The notes below the pieces were generated by a model. That model was not told the DNA's origin and ran no database searches. It worked only from the letters and a program-made list of their open reading frames with translations. DNA of 64,000 bases from Gammaproteobacteria bacterium (GTDB lineage: Bacteria; Pseudomonadota; Gammaproteobacteria; SZUA-152). Shown here in pieces: positions 35,561 through 44,210 of the stretch (the stretch's first letter is position 1; every line of letters begins with the position of its first letter). The DNA is taken from assembly GCA_032250735.1 (NCBI GenBank), contig JAVVEP010000007.1:1-64000 (forward strand), written 5' to 3'. The position numbers were made by a program, and so were the translations under genes.

Positions 35561-36010
35561 ATGAAGGCCAGAATCAAATGGGTGGAAGAGGTGATGTTTG
35601 TCGGCGAGTCCGGCAGCGGTCACTCGCTGGTGATTGATGGGCCGCCGGAACACGGTGGGCGCAATCTGGGTATCCGCCCCATGGAATTGTTGTTGCAGGG
35701 GCTGGGCGGTTGCACGGCCTTTGATGTGATGATGATTCTGAAAAAGGCGCGTCAGCCAGTCACGGACTGTGTGCTGGAGATCGAGGCCGAACGGGCCGAA
35801 ACCGAGCCCAGGGTATTCACCAGGATCCACATCCATTTTATTGTCAGCGGCGCGGGAGTGAGTGAAAAACAGGTGCAGCGGGCGATCCAGCTGTCGGCCG
35901 AAAAATACTGCTCGGCCTCCATCATGTTAGGCAAGGTGGCCGAGATCACCCATGATTATGAGCTGCGGGAAGCAGCGCCAGCCCCGACAAACAATCCTCA
36001 ACCAGCGTAG
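35561..36010 (+). CDS. OsmC/Ohr-family protein
   Basis: A 149-aa OsmC-like peroxide-reducing protein. The two redox cysteines are in place: Cys51 in GLGGCTAFDVMMIL and Cys117 in AEKYCSASIMLGK. The N-terminal motif GIRPMELLLQGLGG is characteristic of the OsmC subgroup found after crp/vfr in Pseudomonas. Substrates are organic hydroperoxides or related reactive species. It is divergent from crp and followed by the VOC gene after 23 bp. Confidence 0.93.
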   Translation: MKARIKWVEEVMFVGESGSGHSLVIDGPPEHGGRNLGIRPMELLLQGLGGCTAFDVMMILKKARQPVTDCVLEIEAERAETEPRVFTRIHIHFIVSGAGVSEKQVQRAIQLSAEKYCSASIMLGKVAEITHDYELREAAPAPTNNPQPA

Positions 36011-36033
36011 TCATAGACAAGAGTAGTCAGCAG

Positions 36034-36453
36034 ATGATCAAACCCAATCCCACTACGGGCATGCGCCACGTTGCCTTTTTTGTGCGCAACTATGAGGCCA
36101 CCGAAAGTTTTTATGTGGATCTGTTGGGCATGCGAGTGGAATGGCGGCCGGATGCCAATTCGGTATATTTAACGTCAGGTAATGATAACCTTGCACTGCA
36201 TCGTGTTGAGCATGATTTTTGTGGAAAGGGCGGCGAAGGTCAGCATCTGGACCATATTGGATTTTTTCTGAATGAACCCGGTGATGTGGATGAGTGGTTT
36301 GATTTTCTGCGTGGCCACGACATCAAAATGAAAACCGAACCGCGCACGCATCGTGATGGCGCGCGCAGCTTTTATTGCCTCGATCCCGATGGCAATACCG
36401 TGCAGATGATCTATCATCCGCCCCAAGTCATGTCCGTGGAGTCCCCGCAATGA
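36034..36453 (+). CDS. VOC (glyoxalase/extradiol dioxygenase) superfamily protein
   Basis: A 139-aa protein with two beta-alpha-beta-beta-beta modules of the vicinal oxygen chelate fold: [20 protein letters not shown] at the start, [23 protein letters not shown], and [17 protein letters not shown] at the end. Possible metal ligands are the first His, His in LDHIGF and Glu/His near the end. Reaction unknown; a glyoxalase-like, fosfomycin-resistance-like or dioxygenase role is possible. Its stop overlaps the speD start (ATGA). Confidence 0.9.
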   Translation: MIKPNPTTGMRHVAFFVRNYEATESFYVDLLGMRVEWRPDANSVYLTSGNDNLALHRVEHDFCGKGGEGQHLDHIGFFLNEPGDVDEWFDFLRGHDIKMKTEPRTHRDGARSFYCLDPDGNTVQMIYHPPQVMSVESPQ

Positions 36454-37259
36454 TCAGGCCGTTTCCAAAACTTCAGCTCAAAGATTTTAATAATCTTACT
36501 AAAACCTTGAGCTTTAATATTTACGATATCAATTACGCACGCACGGCTGAGCAGCGCCAGGAATATATTGAATATATCGATGAAGAATACAACGCTGAGC
36601 GGCTCAAGGGCATGCTGACCGATGTGTGCAATATTGTGGGCGCCACGATCCTCAATATCGCCCATCAGGATTACGAGCCACAGGGTGCCAGTGTCACCAT
36701 ATTGATCTCCGAAGAGCCGATGATCTCCGAGGGTATCTCGAATAGCGAGGCCCCTGGCCCGCTGCCGGAAGCGGTGGTGGCGCATCTGGACAAGAGCCAC
36801 ATCACCGTGCATACCTATCCCGAAAGTCATCCTGACAACGGCATCAGCACCTTTCGCGTGGATATCGATGTGTCCACCTGTGGCCGTATTTCACCGCTGC
36901 GGGCCTTGAATTACCTGATCCACAGTTTTGACTCCGACATCGTCACCATGGATTACCGCGTGCGTGGTTTTACCCGCGATGTGGATGGCCGCAAGCACTA
37001 CATCGATCACGAGATTGATTCGATCCAGAATTTTATCGCCGACGATACCAAGCAGCTTTATCAAATGATTGACGTCAACGTCTATCAAGAGAACATCTTT
37101 CACACCAAGATGCGGCTCAAGGAACTCGAACTGAATAATTATCTGTTTGGTGTTGACGCCAATGAGCTGGATGCCGATGAGCAGGAACGCATTATCCAGC
37201 AGCTGGAGCGTGAAGTGTTGGAGATCTACTACGGCAGGAATTTAGGCGAGGAATTTTAG
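36450..37259 (+). CDS. speD: S-adenosylmethionine decarboxylase proenzyme
   Basis: SpeD (269 aa) decarboxylates AdoMet for spermidine synthesis. It is the long E. coli-type enzyme. Self-cleavage occurs at Lys-Ser in [16 protein letters not shown], where Ser116 becomes the pyruvoyl group; His117 and His121 are nearby. The N-terminus [20 protein letters not shown] and the C-terminal [20 protein letters not shown] match the class. The frame is open to 36375 inside the VOC gene; ATG 36450 overlapping the VOC stop is the accepted start. Confidence 0.96.
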   Translation: MIRPFPKLQLKDFNNLTKTLSFNIYDINYARTAEQRQEYIEYIDEEYNAERLKGMLTDVCNIVGATILNIAHQDYEPQGASVTILISEEPMISEGISNSEAPGPLPEAVVAHLDKSHITVHTYPESHPDNGISTFRVDIDVSTCGRISPLRALNYLIHSFDSDIVTMDYRVRGFTRDVDGRKHYIDHEIDSIQNFIADDTKQLYQMIDVNVYQENIFHTKMRLKELELNNYLFGVDANELDADEQERIIQQLEREVLEIYYGRNLGEEF

Positions 37260-37261
37260 CC

Positions 37262-37494
37262 TGTAGGGCGCAATAACCGAAGGGCATTGCGCCGTATGGA
37301 TACGACCCGCCAGGACCGTTTCGATGGTTCGATTTAAAACTCCCCGCAGAGGCGACCTACGTTGTTTTTAGTCTCGGTTTTCACCGGGAAAGATAACCAT
37401 GCTACGTGTTTTAAACACAGGCCCGTTAATTTCAGCAGGCATGGTTTTGGTCAGGCATACGGCGCAATGCCCTTCGGTTATTGCGCCCTACGGG
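37262..37494. mobile_element. Inverted pair of GCGCAAT palindromic repeats
   Basis: The 37262-37300 unit (TAGGGCGCAATAACCGAAGG continuing GCATTGCGCC) recurs inverted at 37456-37493, framing 155 bp of non-coding DNA. Each unit is itself a hairpin with arms GGCGCAAT/ATTGCGCC. A third unit lies at 40971-41009. It sits between the convergent speD and coq7 genes and may end both transcripts. Family known only as a generic REP-like repeat. Confidence 0.75.
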
Positions 37495-37521
37495 CCATCC
37501 CCTAATTCCACATTCCCCGAT

Positions 37522-38199
37522 TTACAGCCAAAACGCCGTGCGGGTCATTACCTTTGAGGCGAGCCCCATGAGTTTTTTGACGGGATAGGGCAGTTCCGCG
37601 CCACCGGCCTCCAGCGCCACCGTGGCGTGGTGGGCTTCATCCTCTTTCATCTGTTCGAGAATGGCGCGGCTTTTGGCATCGGGTTCCGGGAGCTGCTGGA
37701 GATGCTCGTCGAGGTGTTTGACCACCTGTTTTTCCGTCTCCGCCACAAAGCCCAAGCTCCATTTATCACCCGCCAGACCCGCCAGGGCGCCGATGGCCGC
37801 CGAGCCGGCATACCAGGCAGGATTGAACAGGCTGACGTGGGTGCCCAATTCCCGGGTGCGTTTTTCGCACCAGTCGAGATGGTCATTTTCCTCCAGCGCG
37901 GCGCGTTCCATCTGGTCGCGAATCTGCGGCAGTCGCGCGGTGAGCGCCTGGCCCTGATACAGGCCCTGGGCGGCCACCTCGCCGGCGTGATTGATGCGCA
38001 TCAGTCGGCCTGCCAGGCGGCGCTCGCTGGCGCTGAGTTCGGCCTCGGTCTTGTTCCTGGCGGGATTGCCGCGCTCGGTGATCTTCGGTTGGCCGAACAG
38101 GGTGCGCACGCCAACATCGATGCCCATCAGCAGCTGATCGAAAGCTGAGTATTGTCGCGCGGAGGACGTGGTGGAGTAGGAATGTTGGGTTTTGTTCAT
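37522..38199 (-). CDS. coq7: 2-polyprenyl-3-methyl-6-methoxy-1,4-benzoquinone monooxygenase
   Basis: Coq7 (225 aa) hydroxylates demethoxyubiquinone using a di-iron centre. The ferritin-like ligands are Glu74 in NHAGE, Glu104 and His107 in EENDH, Glu156 in AETE, and Glu188/His191 in EDEAHH. The frame opens far upstream (38367), but the family starts near MNKTQHSYSTTSS, so ATG 38199 is used. Its place after speD matches Pseudomonas. The enzyme is peripheral to the membrane and needs O2, so the cell respires aerobically at least part of the time. Confidence 0.95.
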   Translation of the reverse strand: MNKTQHSYSTTSSARQYSAFDQLLMGIDVGVRTLFGQPKITERGNPARNKTEAELSASERRLAGRLMRINHAGEVAAQGLYQGQALTARLPQIRDQMERAALEENDHLDWCEKRTRELGTHVSLFNPAWYAGSAAIGALAGLAGDKWSLGFVAETEKQVVKHLDEHLQQLPEPDAKSRAILEQMKEDEAHHATVALEAGGAELPYPVKKLMGLASKVMTRTAFWL

Positions 38200-38246
38200 C
38201 TGTCGGCCCATATCGTATGTGTGATTGCTGCCAAGTGTAGCCTGTT

Positions 38247-39554
38247 CTATTCCGGCCTGTCGCGGTCCTGGATTAGCCCCAGCTGGCGCGCCAGCAACAC
38301 CACCGGGTGGATGACGTCGATGGCCTGGCCGCGGTCGCGCAGTCCGGCGGCGAGCTGCAGGGCGCAACCGAGGTTGCTGGTGGCGAGGAGGTCGATGGGC
38401 ATTTGGCTGTCGATATTATCGAGGGTCCTTTCACGCAGCTGCCGGGAAAATTCCACCTGTTCCAGCAGGTACTGACCGCCACCGCCACAGCAGCGCGGGT
38501 TCTGCGCCAGGGGCGCTATTTCAAGTTTCGGGATGCGCTGCAACAGGCGGCGGGGCACGTCTGCCTGGTGCAGGACATTGTTCAGGCTGCACGGCGTGTG
38601 CAGGGCGACGGTCTTTGTCAGCGCCGCGGCCTGTAGCTCGGCGGGCCATGGCGCCTCGCTGAGAAACTGGCTGATGTCCCTTATTTTAGCGGCGAAGGTC
38701 TTGGCGGCGAAGGTTTTGGCAGCGAAGGCATGGCCCGCATCCGCATCCTGATGCGGGTCTTCCGGCAGCAGGGGATATTCGCTGAGCTGCGCCGTGCAGC
38801 CGCTGGCGGTATGCACGATGGCCAGCAGCTCGTGCTCGGCGAAGGCGCGGATATTTTCCTGCGCGAGGCGGGCGGCCTCCTCCGGCTGTCCGCTGTGCAG
38901 GGCCATGGCGCCGCAACAGCCCTGCCTCGGCGGCACATGTACGCCATACCCCAGCGCGTTAAGCAGGCGGCGGCTGGCGTCCAGCGCCTCGCGGTCGAAC
39001 ACGTTGGCGATGCAGCCCGTGAACAGGCCGACGTCGCCGAGGGGGGCGGCTCCGGGGGTGGGCGGGTAGTAGCTCTGCCAGGCGTCCAGTCTGGGGATCA
39101 CCGGCAGCAGGCCCTCTTTATGCGCCAGCCCCAGTGGCCTCAGCATGCCGCTGCCACGGAGCAGTTTTTGCAGGCCGGAACGTTGATAGAGTCGCAGCCA
39201 GCGGCCGGTGGCGGCCGAGATGTGGGGGGCAGGGGGCGAGGTCTTCGGCAGCAGGGCCCTGGCCTCGTCCATGATGGCGCCGAAGGCGACCTCGGATGGG
39301 CAATAGGCCTCACAGGCGCGACAGCCGGTACAGTGGTCGAGGTGTGACTGCAGGCGCGCATCGGCCGTGAGCTGGCCCGACAGGAAGGCGGAGATCAGCG
39401 CAATGCGTCCCCGCGGCGACTCATTTTCGTCGGCCGTCAGCAGGTAGGTGGGGCAGTGCTGGGAGCACATGCCGCACATCACGCAATGATCCAGTTTGGC
39501 GGACAGGGCGGGGTGGGCGACGGTGGGTAGCGGCAGGTTCACGGGCGGTGGCAC
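38247..39554 (-). CDS. Glycolate oxidase-type iron-sulfur subunit (GlcF-like)
   Basis: A 435-aa electron-transfer protein: two 4Fe-4S clusters (CVMCGMCSQHCPTY and CTGCRACEAYCPSE), then two CCG domains (QGCCGAMALHSGQPEEA; NPRCCGGGGQYLLE) that bind a noncanonical cluster or coordinate the partner flavoprotein. This is the GlcF layout of glycolate dehydrogenase. The flavin subunits GlcD and GlcE are not in the window, so the partner is elsewhere. Residues near 290 contain a small in-frame repeat (FAAKTFAAKTFAAK) absent from normal family members. Gph in this window produces glycolate, a possible substrate link. Confidence 0.88.
   Translation of the reverse strand: MPPPVNLPLPTVAHPALSAKLDHCVMCGMCSQHCPTYLLTADENESPRGRIALISAFLSGQLTADARLQSHLDHCTGCRACEAYCPSEVAFGAIMDEARALLPKTSPPAPHISAATGRWLRLYQRSGLQKLLRGSGMLRPLGLAHKEGLLPVIPRLDAWQSYYPPTPGAAPLGDVGLFTGCIANVFDREALDASRRLLNALGYGVHVPPRQGCCGAMALHSGQPEEAARLAQENIRAFAEHELLAIVHTASGCTAQLSEYPLLPEDPHQDADAGHAFAAKTFAAKTFAAKIRDISQFLSEAPWPAELQAAALTKTVALHTPCSLNNVLHQADVPRRLLQRIPKLEIAPLAQNPRCCGGGGQYLLEQVEFSRQLRERTLDNIDSQMPIDLLATSNLGCALQLAAGLRDRGQAIDVIHPVVLLARQLGLIQDRDRPE
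38689..38733. repeat. Three 15-bp tandem repeats inside the glcF-like gene
   Basis: Units GCGGCGAAGGTCTTG, GCGGCGAAGGTTTTG and GCAGCGAAGGCATGG are in tandem and in frame (encoding AKTFA units). They lie between conserved domains and may be a recent slippage expansion. Confidence 0.8.
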
Positions 39555-39684
39555 TTGAAGAGTAATAAAAAAGATATTGCGCTATTATCTGTCATCTTCA
39601 GGTTTTTATCCCGGCTGATTTTTTAACCCGGCACTCACTCGGCACAAAACCCGGTACTGACCCAGCACTACAGCGGAAATCCAC

Positions 39685-39996
39685 ATGCCCTATTACCAAC
39701 GCCATCTGTTTTTTTGTACCAACCAGCGAGCCGACGGCAGCGCCTGCTGCGCGAAATTCGGCGCGCAGGAGCTGCGGGATTACGCCAAGCAACGCACCAA
39801 AGAGTTGGGTATCGCAGGTAAACAGGGCTGTGTGCGGGTCAATACGGCGGGCTGTCTCAATCGTTGTGATGAAGGCCCGGTGGCCGTGGTCTACCCCGAT
39901 GATGTCTGGTACACCTACGTGGACCGGGAAGACGTGGAGGAAATCGTCGTCGAGCATCTGCTGCACGGGCGTGTGGTCGAGCGTTTAAAGATTTAG
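39685..39996 (+). CDS. Thioredoxin-like 2Fe-2S ferredoxin
   Basis: A 103-aa (2Fe-2S) ferredoxin of the thioredoxin-fold type: HLFFCTNQRADGSACC at the start, then GCVRVNTAGCLNRCDEGPVAVVYPDDVWY, with four cluster Cys in the C-x8-12-C ... C-x3-C pattern. It is a small soluble electron carrier. It is followed 13 bp downstream by an alpha/beta hydrolase gene. The donor and acceptor are unknown. Confidence 0.9.
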   Translation: MPYYQRHLFFCTNQRADGSACCAKFGAQELRDYAKQRTKELGIAGKQGCVRVNTAGCLNRCDEGPVAVVYPDDVWYTYVDREDVEEIVVEHLLHGRVVERLKI

Positions 39997-40009
39997 GGAT
40001 CGGCCTGTC

Positions 40010-40735
40010 ATGAGTGATCCCATCGCACTCTATAGCGACCCGGCGGTGACCCCCGCCACCGGCGAGCGCTTCCTGATCCCCGGATCGGTGGGGGTGCTGG
40101 AGGCCCAGCTGGATAGTGCCCGGGCCGATGTGCGCAGCCGCCTGCGCCAGCCACCCATCGCCGTGGTGTGTCACCCCCATCCGCTGCACGGCGGGACGCT
40201 CACCAACAAGGTCGCCCACACGCTGGCGAAGGCCTTTGTCGAGCTGGGGGTGACCACGCTACGCTTTAATTTTCGCGGCGTGGGTGCATCGCAGGGGGGC
40301 TACGATCAGGGCAGGGGCGAAGTCGATGACCTGTTCGCCGCGGTAGCCTGGCTGCGGGCCCGGCATCCCCAGTCACCGCTGTGGCTGGCCGGATTTTCAT
40401 TCGGCGCCTATGTGGCCCTGATGAGCCAGGCAACGGCGCAGGCCGAACGCCTGCTGCTGGTCGCTCCGCCCGTGGCCATGTTCGACTTTTCCGCCGAGAG
40501 CGGCGTACAGATCCCCTGGATGGTGGTGCAGGGCGGCGCTGACGAGATCGTTGACCCGCAGCAGGTCTCGGCCTGGGTGCAGCAGCAGGCCAATGCCCCG
40601 GAATACTGCTGGATCGATGGCGCCGGACACTTTTTTCATGGCCAGCTGGTGGTGCTGAAACAGCAGATTCACCACGCCTGGTCAGGCGCATTGCAGGCAC
40701 GGACGGACCATAATCCCGGTCATGCCCAAGTATAA
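40010..40735 (+). CDS. COG2945-type alpha/beta hydrolase
   Basis: A 241-aa soluble alpha/beta hydrolase of the COG2945 kind: PPIAVVCHPHPLHGGTLTNK (oxyanion/HPHP motif), TLRFNFRGVGASQGGYD, the nucleophile elbow GFSFGAYVAL, PWMVVQGGADEIVDP with the acid, and GAGHFFHGQL with the catalytic His. No signal peptide. Substrate unknown; family members include esterases and lipases. It is coupled to the ferredoxin gene upstream and ended by the terminator at 40893. Confidence 0.88.
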   Translation: MSDPIALYSDPAVTPATGERFLIPGSVGVLEAQLDSARADVRSRLRQPPIAVVCHPHPLHGGTLTNKVAHTLAKAFVELGVTTLRFNFRGVGASQGGYDQGRGEVDDLFAAVAWLRARHPQSPLWLAGFSFGAYVALMSQATAQAERLLLVAPPVAMFDFSAESGVQIPWMVVQGGADEIVDPQQVSAWVQQQANAPEYCWIDGAGHFFHGQLVVLKQQIHHAWSGALQARTDHNPGHAQV

Positions 40736-40892
40736 TTTCTGATTGACTCAAAATAACTAATGAGGCAGAATTTTCCGCGTTGCCCGATGATGCCAGACAT
40801 CTCGGGCGATGTATGAAAAGGCGCGAGCAAGCCGGTTTCAAAATCGACTCAACGCCCTTCTCATGAGAATCTCTTCCTTCTGGTGGTTTTTT

Positions 40893-40929
40893 ACGCGGCC
40901 CTGTGATGAACGGGCGCCGCGTTTTTTTT
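40893..40929 (+). terminator. Intrinsic terminator
   Basis: ACGCGGC ... GCCGCGT stem with an internal CCTG...CGGG extension, followed by eight T residues. It closes the ferredoxin/hydrolase unit. Confidence 0.85.
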
Positions 40930-40970
40930 CGGCAAGATTTTACGATACAGCGACTGTCTTTTACGCATTT

Positions 40971-41009
40971 CATAACGGCGCAATGCCCTTGGGTTATTGC
41001 GCCCTACAG
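40971..41009. repeat. Solo GCGCAAT palindromic repeat
   Basis: ACGGCGCAATGCCCTTGGGT followed by TATTGCGCCCTACAG, the third copy of the unit seen twice at 37262-37494. One loop base differs. Confidence 0.85.
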
Positions 41010-41063
41010 CCTGCGGCCATTTTACAGGCGCTCAGCACTATCCCATTAACACCCATCTTCGGC

Positions 41064-41092
41064 TTGACAGTCGGCCCGCCAGACCTTAGTAT
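41064..41092 (+). promoter_or_regulatory. Sigma-70 promoter of rplM
   Basis: TTGACA (41064-41069), a 17-bp spacer and TAGTAT (41087-41092): a perfect -35 and a good -10, placed about 45 bp before the rplM ATG. Confidence 0.8.
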
Positions 41093-41135
41093 TTCGCGCC
41101 TTTTCGAGACAGATCTTTTTGGAGCAGTGCCTAAG

Positions 41136-41564
41136 ATGAAGACGTTTAGTGCGAAACCCGCCGAGGTCAAGCGTGATTGGTTCGTAATTGATGCGACCGA
41201 CAAAACCTTGGGTCGCATGGCGACCGAAATAGCCCGTCGCCTGCGCGGCAAACATAAGCCCGTGTACACCCCGCATATCGATACGGGCGACTACATCGTG
41301 GTCATTAATGCCGAAAAGGTCGCGGTAACCGGCAACAAGGCGACCGACAAAAAATACCATCACTACACCGGCTATGTTGGCGGCCTGAGAACCACCACCT
41401 TTGACAAGCTGGTGATCGAGGATCCCACCCGGATCATCAACACCGCCGTCAAAGGCATGCTGCCCAAGAATCCACTGGGTCGCGCCATGTTCCGTAAATT
41501 GAAGGTGTATGCCGGTCCCGAGCATCAGCACGCCGCCCAGCAGCCCACGCCGCTGGACATCTAA
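41136..41564 (+). CDS. rplM: 50S ribosomal protein L13
   Basis: L13 (142 aa) is an early-assembling large-subunit protein. Full-length with the expected [63 protein letters not shown]-like HHYTGYVGG, and [21 protein letters not shown] 41136 is the standard start. It precedes rpsI in the conserved rplM-rpsI operon. Confidence 0.98.
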   Translation: MKTFSAKPAEVKRDWFVIDATDKTLGRMATEIARRLRGKHKPVYTPHIDTGDYIVVINAEKVAVTGNKATDKKYHHYTGYVGGLRTTTFDKLVIEDPTRIINTAVKGMLPKNPLGRAMFRKLKVYAGPEHQHAAQQPTPLDI

Positions 41565-41604
41565 CTTTTATTTTATTCATTAGCTAACCGCTAAGGCAGA
41601 CAGA

Positions 41605-41997
41605 ATGGCAGACAAACAGTATTACAGCACAGGCCGTCGCAAGAGCTCTACTGCACGGGTATTCCTCAAATCCGGTTCCGGCAACATCACCGTCAACGCG
41701 CTTGCGCTGGACGTCTACTTCGGCCGCGAGACCTCCCGCATGGTCGTGCGTCAGCCGCTGGGCGTGGTCGACATGATGGAAAACTTCGACATCAATGTCA
41801 CCGTCACCGGTGGCGGCAATAGCGGCCAGGCCGGCGCCATCCGTCACGGCATCACCCGTGCCCTGATGGAATATGATGAAACCCTGCGCCCATCGTTACG
41901 TAATGCCGGGCTGGTGACACGTGACGCCCGTGAAGTTGAACGTAAAAAAGTGGGCCTGCACAAAGCCCGCAAGCGTCCACAGTTCTCGAAACGATAA
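41605..41997 (+). CDS. rpsI: 30S ribosomal protein S9
   Basis: S9 (130 aa): [53 protein letters not shown], and the C-terminal [17 protein letters not shown] whose last Arg reaches the P-site tRNA. Cotranscribed with rplM. Confidence 0.98.
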   Translation: MADKQYYSTGRRKSSTARVFLKSGSGNITVNALALDVYFGRETSRMVVRQPLGVVDMMENFDINVTVTGGGNSGQAGAIRHGITRALMEYDETLRPSLRNAGLVTRDAREVERKKVGLHKARKRPQFSKR

Positions 41998-42042
41998 CAG
42001 GTTAGTTGCGAGTATCGAGGGACGAGTGGCTAGGAAAGGCGC

Positions 42043-42405
42043 ATGGAAGCGCTGGAAAAACTGGATGTATGGCGGCGTTCTTGTAGATTGTCTGTTGACC
42101 TTTACAAAGCACTTTCCAGTTGCAATGAATACGGATTCAGGGACCAAATAACACGTTCAGCACTTTCCGTACCATCCAATATAGCGGAAGGTTATGAGCG
42201 CGATTCGCTTGGTAGTTGCATCCAATTTCTAAAAATCGCCAAAGGCTCCTGTGGTGAATTCTGGACCCAGCTATTGATCGGTAGAGAGGCAGGATTTATC
42301 GATTCAGTAATAGCGAAAGATTTTGAGCGCGAAGCAAAAGAAATCTCAAAGATGCTTCACGGTCTGATTAAGCACTTCGAAGCCTTAAAATCACCCAACC
42401 CCTAG
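42043..42405 (+). CDS. Four-helix-bundle (23S intervening-sequence-type) protein
   Basis: A 120-aa four-helix-bundle protein of the type often encoded in 23S rRNA intervening sequences: KLDVWRRSCRLSVDLYKALS, FRDQITRSALSVPSNIAEGY (the diagnostic RSALSVPSNIAEG motif), and FLKIAKGSCGEFWTQLLIGR. It lies between rpsI and tRNA-Gln rather than in rRNA, about 45 bp after rpsI. Function is unknown; nucleic-acid binding has been suggested for the family. It may be cotranscribed with the ribosomal genes. Confidence 0.9.
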   Translation: MEALEKLDVWRRSCRLSVDLYKALSSCNEYGFRDQITRSALSVPSNIAEGYERDSLGSCIQFLKIAKGSCGEFWTQLLIGREAGFIDSVIAKDFEREAKEISKMLHGLIKHFEALKSPNP

Positions 42406-42438
42406 TCACTAACACCTAGCAACCCGTCACTGTTTTTT

Positions 42439-42512
42439 TGGGAGATCGTCTAACGGCAGGACAGAGGACTCTGACTCCTCTAATCTAGGTTCGAATCCTA
42501 GTCTCCCAGCCA
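42439..42512 (+). tRNA. tRNA-Gln (anticodon CTG)
   Basis: A 74-nt cloverleaf with CCA encoded: acceptor TGGGAGA/TCTCCCA, D arm GTC/GAC, anticodon stem GAGGA/TCCTC with loop CTCTGAC (anticodon CTG), and T arm CTAGG-TTCGAAT-CCTAG. It reads CAG codons. A terminator follows directly. Confidence 0.97.
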
Positions 42513-42516
42513 AAAT

Positions 42517-42554
42517 TAAAAAGGTCTACCGGCTTTACGGTAGGCCTTTTTTTG
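42517..42554 (+). terminator. tRNA-Gln terminator
   Basis: AAAAAGGTCTACCG / CGGTAGGCCTTTTTTT hairpin with a short loop and T-run, immediately after the tRNA. Confidence 0.9.
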
Positions 42555-42783
42555 TGGTGGGTGATTACGGTGGGTGATTACGACGGGTGGGTTTGGTGCA
42601 GGCGAGCGCGGCCTTGTCGGCAGCAAGGCATCAAAATAGTATGCGGTGATACAAAGGTTCACCATTCTCCGGTAAGCTCTTGTTGCGGCGGACGAAAGCA
42701 ACACGCGCTAACGGTGCTGGACGATTTTCGCCGGGACCGTCAATTCCTGAACAAATAACACCCATTACAGCCATTTCTGTTGT

Positions 42784-42860
42784 TTTTGTGCCACAAAATG
42801 TGACCAAGGTCACCATTTTTGGTAAAAGAGTGTTGCACTTCTGCACAGAGCTGCTATAAA
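42784..42860 (+). promoter_or_regulatory. CRP-type porin promoter
   Basis: TGTGACCAAGGTCACC (42799-42814) matches the CRP consensus TGTGA-N6-TCACA at nine of ten fixed positions. Downstream are TTGCAC (42833-42838), a 16-bp spacer and TATAAA (42855-42860). With a start near 42868 the operator centre is at about -61.5, the class I CRP position. An overlapping palindrome (TTTTGTG-C-CACAAAA) lies at 42784-42799. The rest of the 42555-42935 gap shows nothing else clear. Confidence 0.7.
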
Positions 42861-42935
42861 TAGCCACGTCGACAAGACAGCATTAATAAAATCAAATCTA
42901 AATAACTTACAAATAACTATGGAGAGCGCTCTCTC

Positions 42936-43970
42936 ATGAATAAAAAATTATTAGCAATTGCCGTTGGTGCCGCAATGGTTGCCGGTTCTACCGCAGTCAT
43001 GGCCGCCGACGAACCTACTATCTATGCCAAGATCCACCTGTCCGTGGACAGCATGGATAACGGTGGTACGGGTGATGCAGCCGATGGCCTGTTTGTCTCT
43101 AGCAACTCTTCACGCCTGGGTATCAAGGGTGCGGTGGATCTGGACGGCGGCATGAAGGCGGTCTACAAGTATGAAATGTCTACCAATTACTCTACCGCCT
43201 CTGGCGGGCTTGCTGGCAACCGTAACGCCTATCTGGGCCTGAAGGGTGGTTTCGGTCAGATCATCGCCGGTCGTCACGACATGCCTTTCAAGACCGTCGG
43301 TCGTAAGGCTGACCTGTTCGGCGACACCATCGGTGATCATCGCACCGTCACCCGCGCCAAAGTTGGCGGAGATGACTATGCCGATCGTCGTGACAATGTC
43401 CTGATGTACAGCAACAGCTTCGGCGCTGTGGATCTGGCGGTGGCCTATGCCCCGGAAGAGACCGGTAAAGACAATACTGACATGAGTATCGGTATCGATT
43501 TCAAACAGGGTCCTCTGAAGGTGATGTTTGCTCATGAAGTGCATGGCGGCGGCAATCTGACCACCAATAATGACTCTACCGGTGACATCATCACTGGCGC
43601 CTACAAGATGAACGAAATGACCTTCCTGGCCGGTTACGGTCAGGTCAGTGATCTGGACGGTGACAAGGGTGATGCCGGTCAAGTGACCATGATGACCCTG
43701 GGTGGTTCCATGAAGGCCGGTATGAACACCTTCAAGCTGCAGTACACCATGGCCGAGTCTGATGTCAGCGATACCGCCAGTGCCTTGTTGGCCCTGGGTG
43801 TGGATCACAAGCTGGGTAAAAACACCAGCGTCTATGCCATGTATGCCGCGATCAGCAATGATGATCTTGCAGGTGCAGGATTTACCAATAGTGGCCATGA
43901 CAGCACTGTAGCTGCAGTCACCGGTGAAGATGCCTCTGGCTTCTCCCTGGGTATGATCCACAAGTTCTAA
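42936..43970 (+). CDS. General porin (trimeric 16-strand type)
   Basis: A 344-aa outer-membrane porin: signal peptide MNKKLLAIAVGAAMVAGSTA cleaved after VMA; DEPTIYAKIHLSVDSMDNGG as first strand; the porin loop/strand text SSRLGIKGAVDLDGGMKAVYKYE and NAYLGLKGGFGQIIAGRHD is characteristic of the Gram-negative porin family; and the last strand ends in Phe (SLGMIHKF), the outer-membrane assembly signal. It would allow diffusion of small solutes. It has its own CRP-type promoter and terminator and is not part of the following cytochrome cluster. Confidence 0.95.
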   Translation: MNKKLLAIAVGAAMVAGSTAVMAADEPTIYAKIHLSVDSMDNGGTGDAADGLFVSSNSSRLGIKGAVDLDGGMKAVYKYEMSTNYSTASGGLAGNRNAYLGLKGGFGQIIAGRHDMPFKTVGRKADLFGDTIGDHRTVTRAKVGGDDYADRRDNVLMYSNSFGAVDLAVAYAPEETGKDNTDMSIGIDFKQGPLKVMFAHEVHGGGNLTTNNDSTGDIITGAYKMNEMTFLAGYGQVSDLDGDKGDAGQVTMMTLGGSMKAGMNTFKLQYTMAESDVSDTASALLALGVDHKLGKNTSVYAMYAAISNDDLAGAGFTNSGHDSTVAAVTGEDASGFSLGMIHKF

Positions 43971-44023
43971 GCAACCTGTTTGCCTGGCATTTGTTGAAAT
44001 AATAATAAATAGCAGTAACCCTA

Positions 44024-44048
44024 ACGGGGCCTTCGGGCCCCGTTTTTT
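44024..44048 (+). terminator. Porin terminator
   Basis: ACGGGGCC-TTCG-GGCCCCGT followed by six T residues. Confidence 0.95.
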
Positions 44049-44210
44049 ATGCCGCTGATTAAACCGTTGGCCAATAGTTGGCGTTGTGCCGCTGCGTATG
44101 CGCGCCGATTTTTTTCTCTCCCTCCTGAGATTACCCTTCCCTGTCACTTGCACTGCCCGTCGCTTTCTATCAACATGCTTGGCTTGTTTTTCATGCGGCG
44201 TATCGGATTG

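Larger units (their letters stand above)
40736..41135. other. Intergenic region upstream of rplM
   Basis: A 400-bp region holding an intrinsic terminator (40893-40929), a palindromic repeat (40971-41009) and the rplM promoter (41064-41092). The frame open across it into rplM (from 40809) is not considered coding. Confidence 0.6.

Noticed and set aside
37262-37494. CRISPR array or integron attC sites
   Set aside because: Only two units, inverted rather than direct, and no cas or integrase gene nearby.
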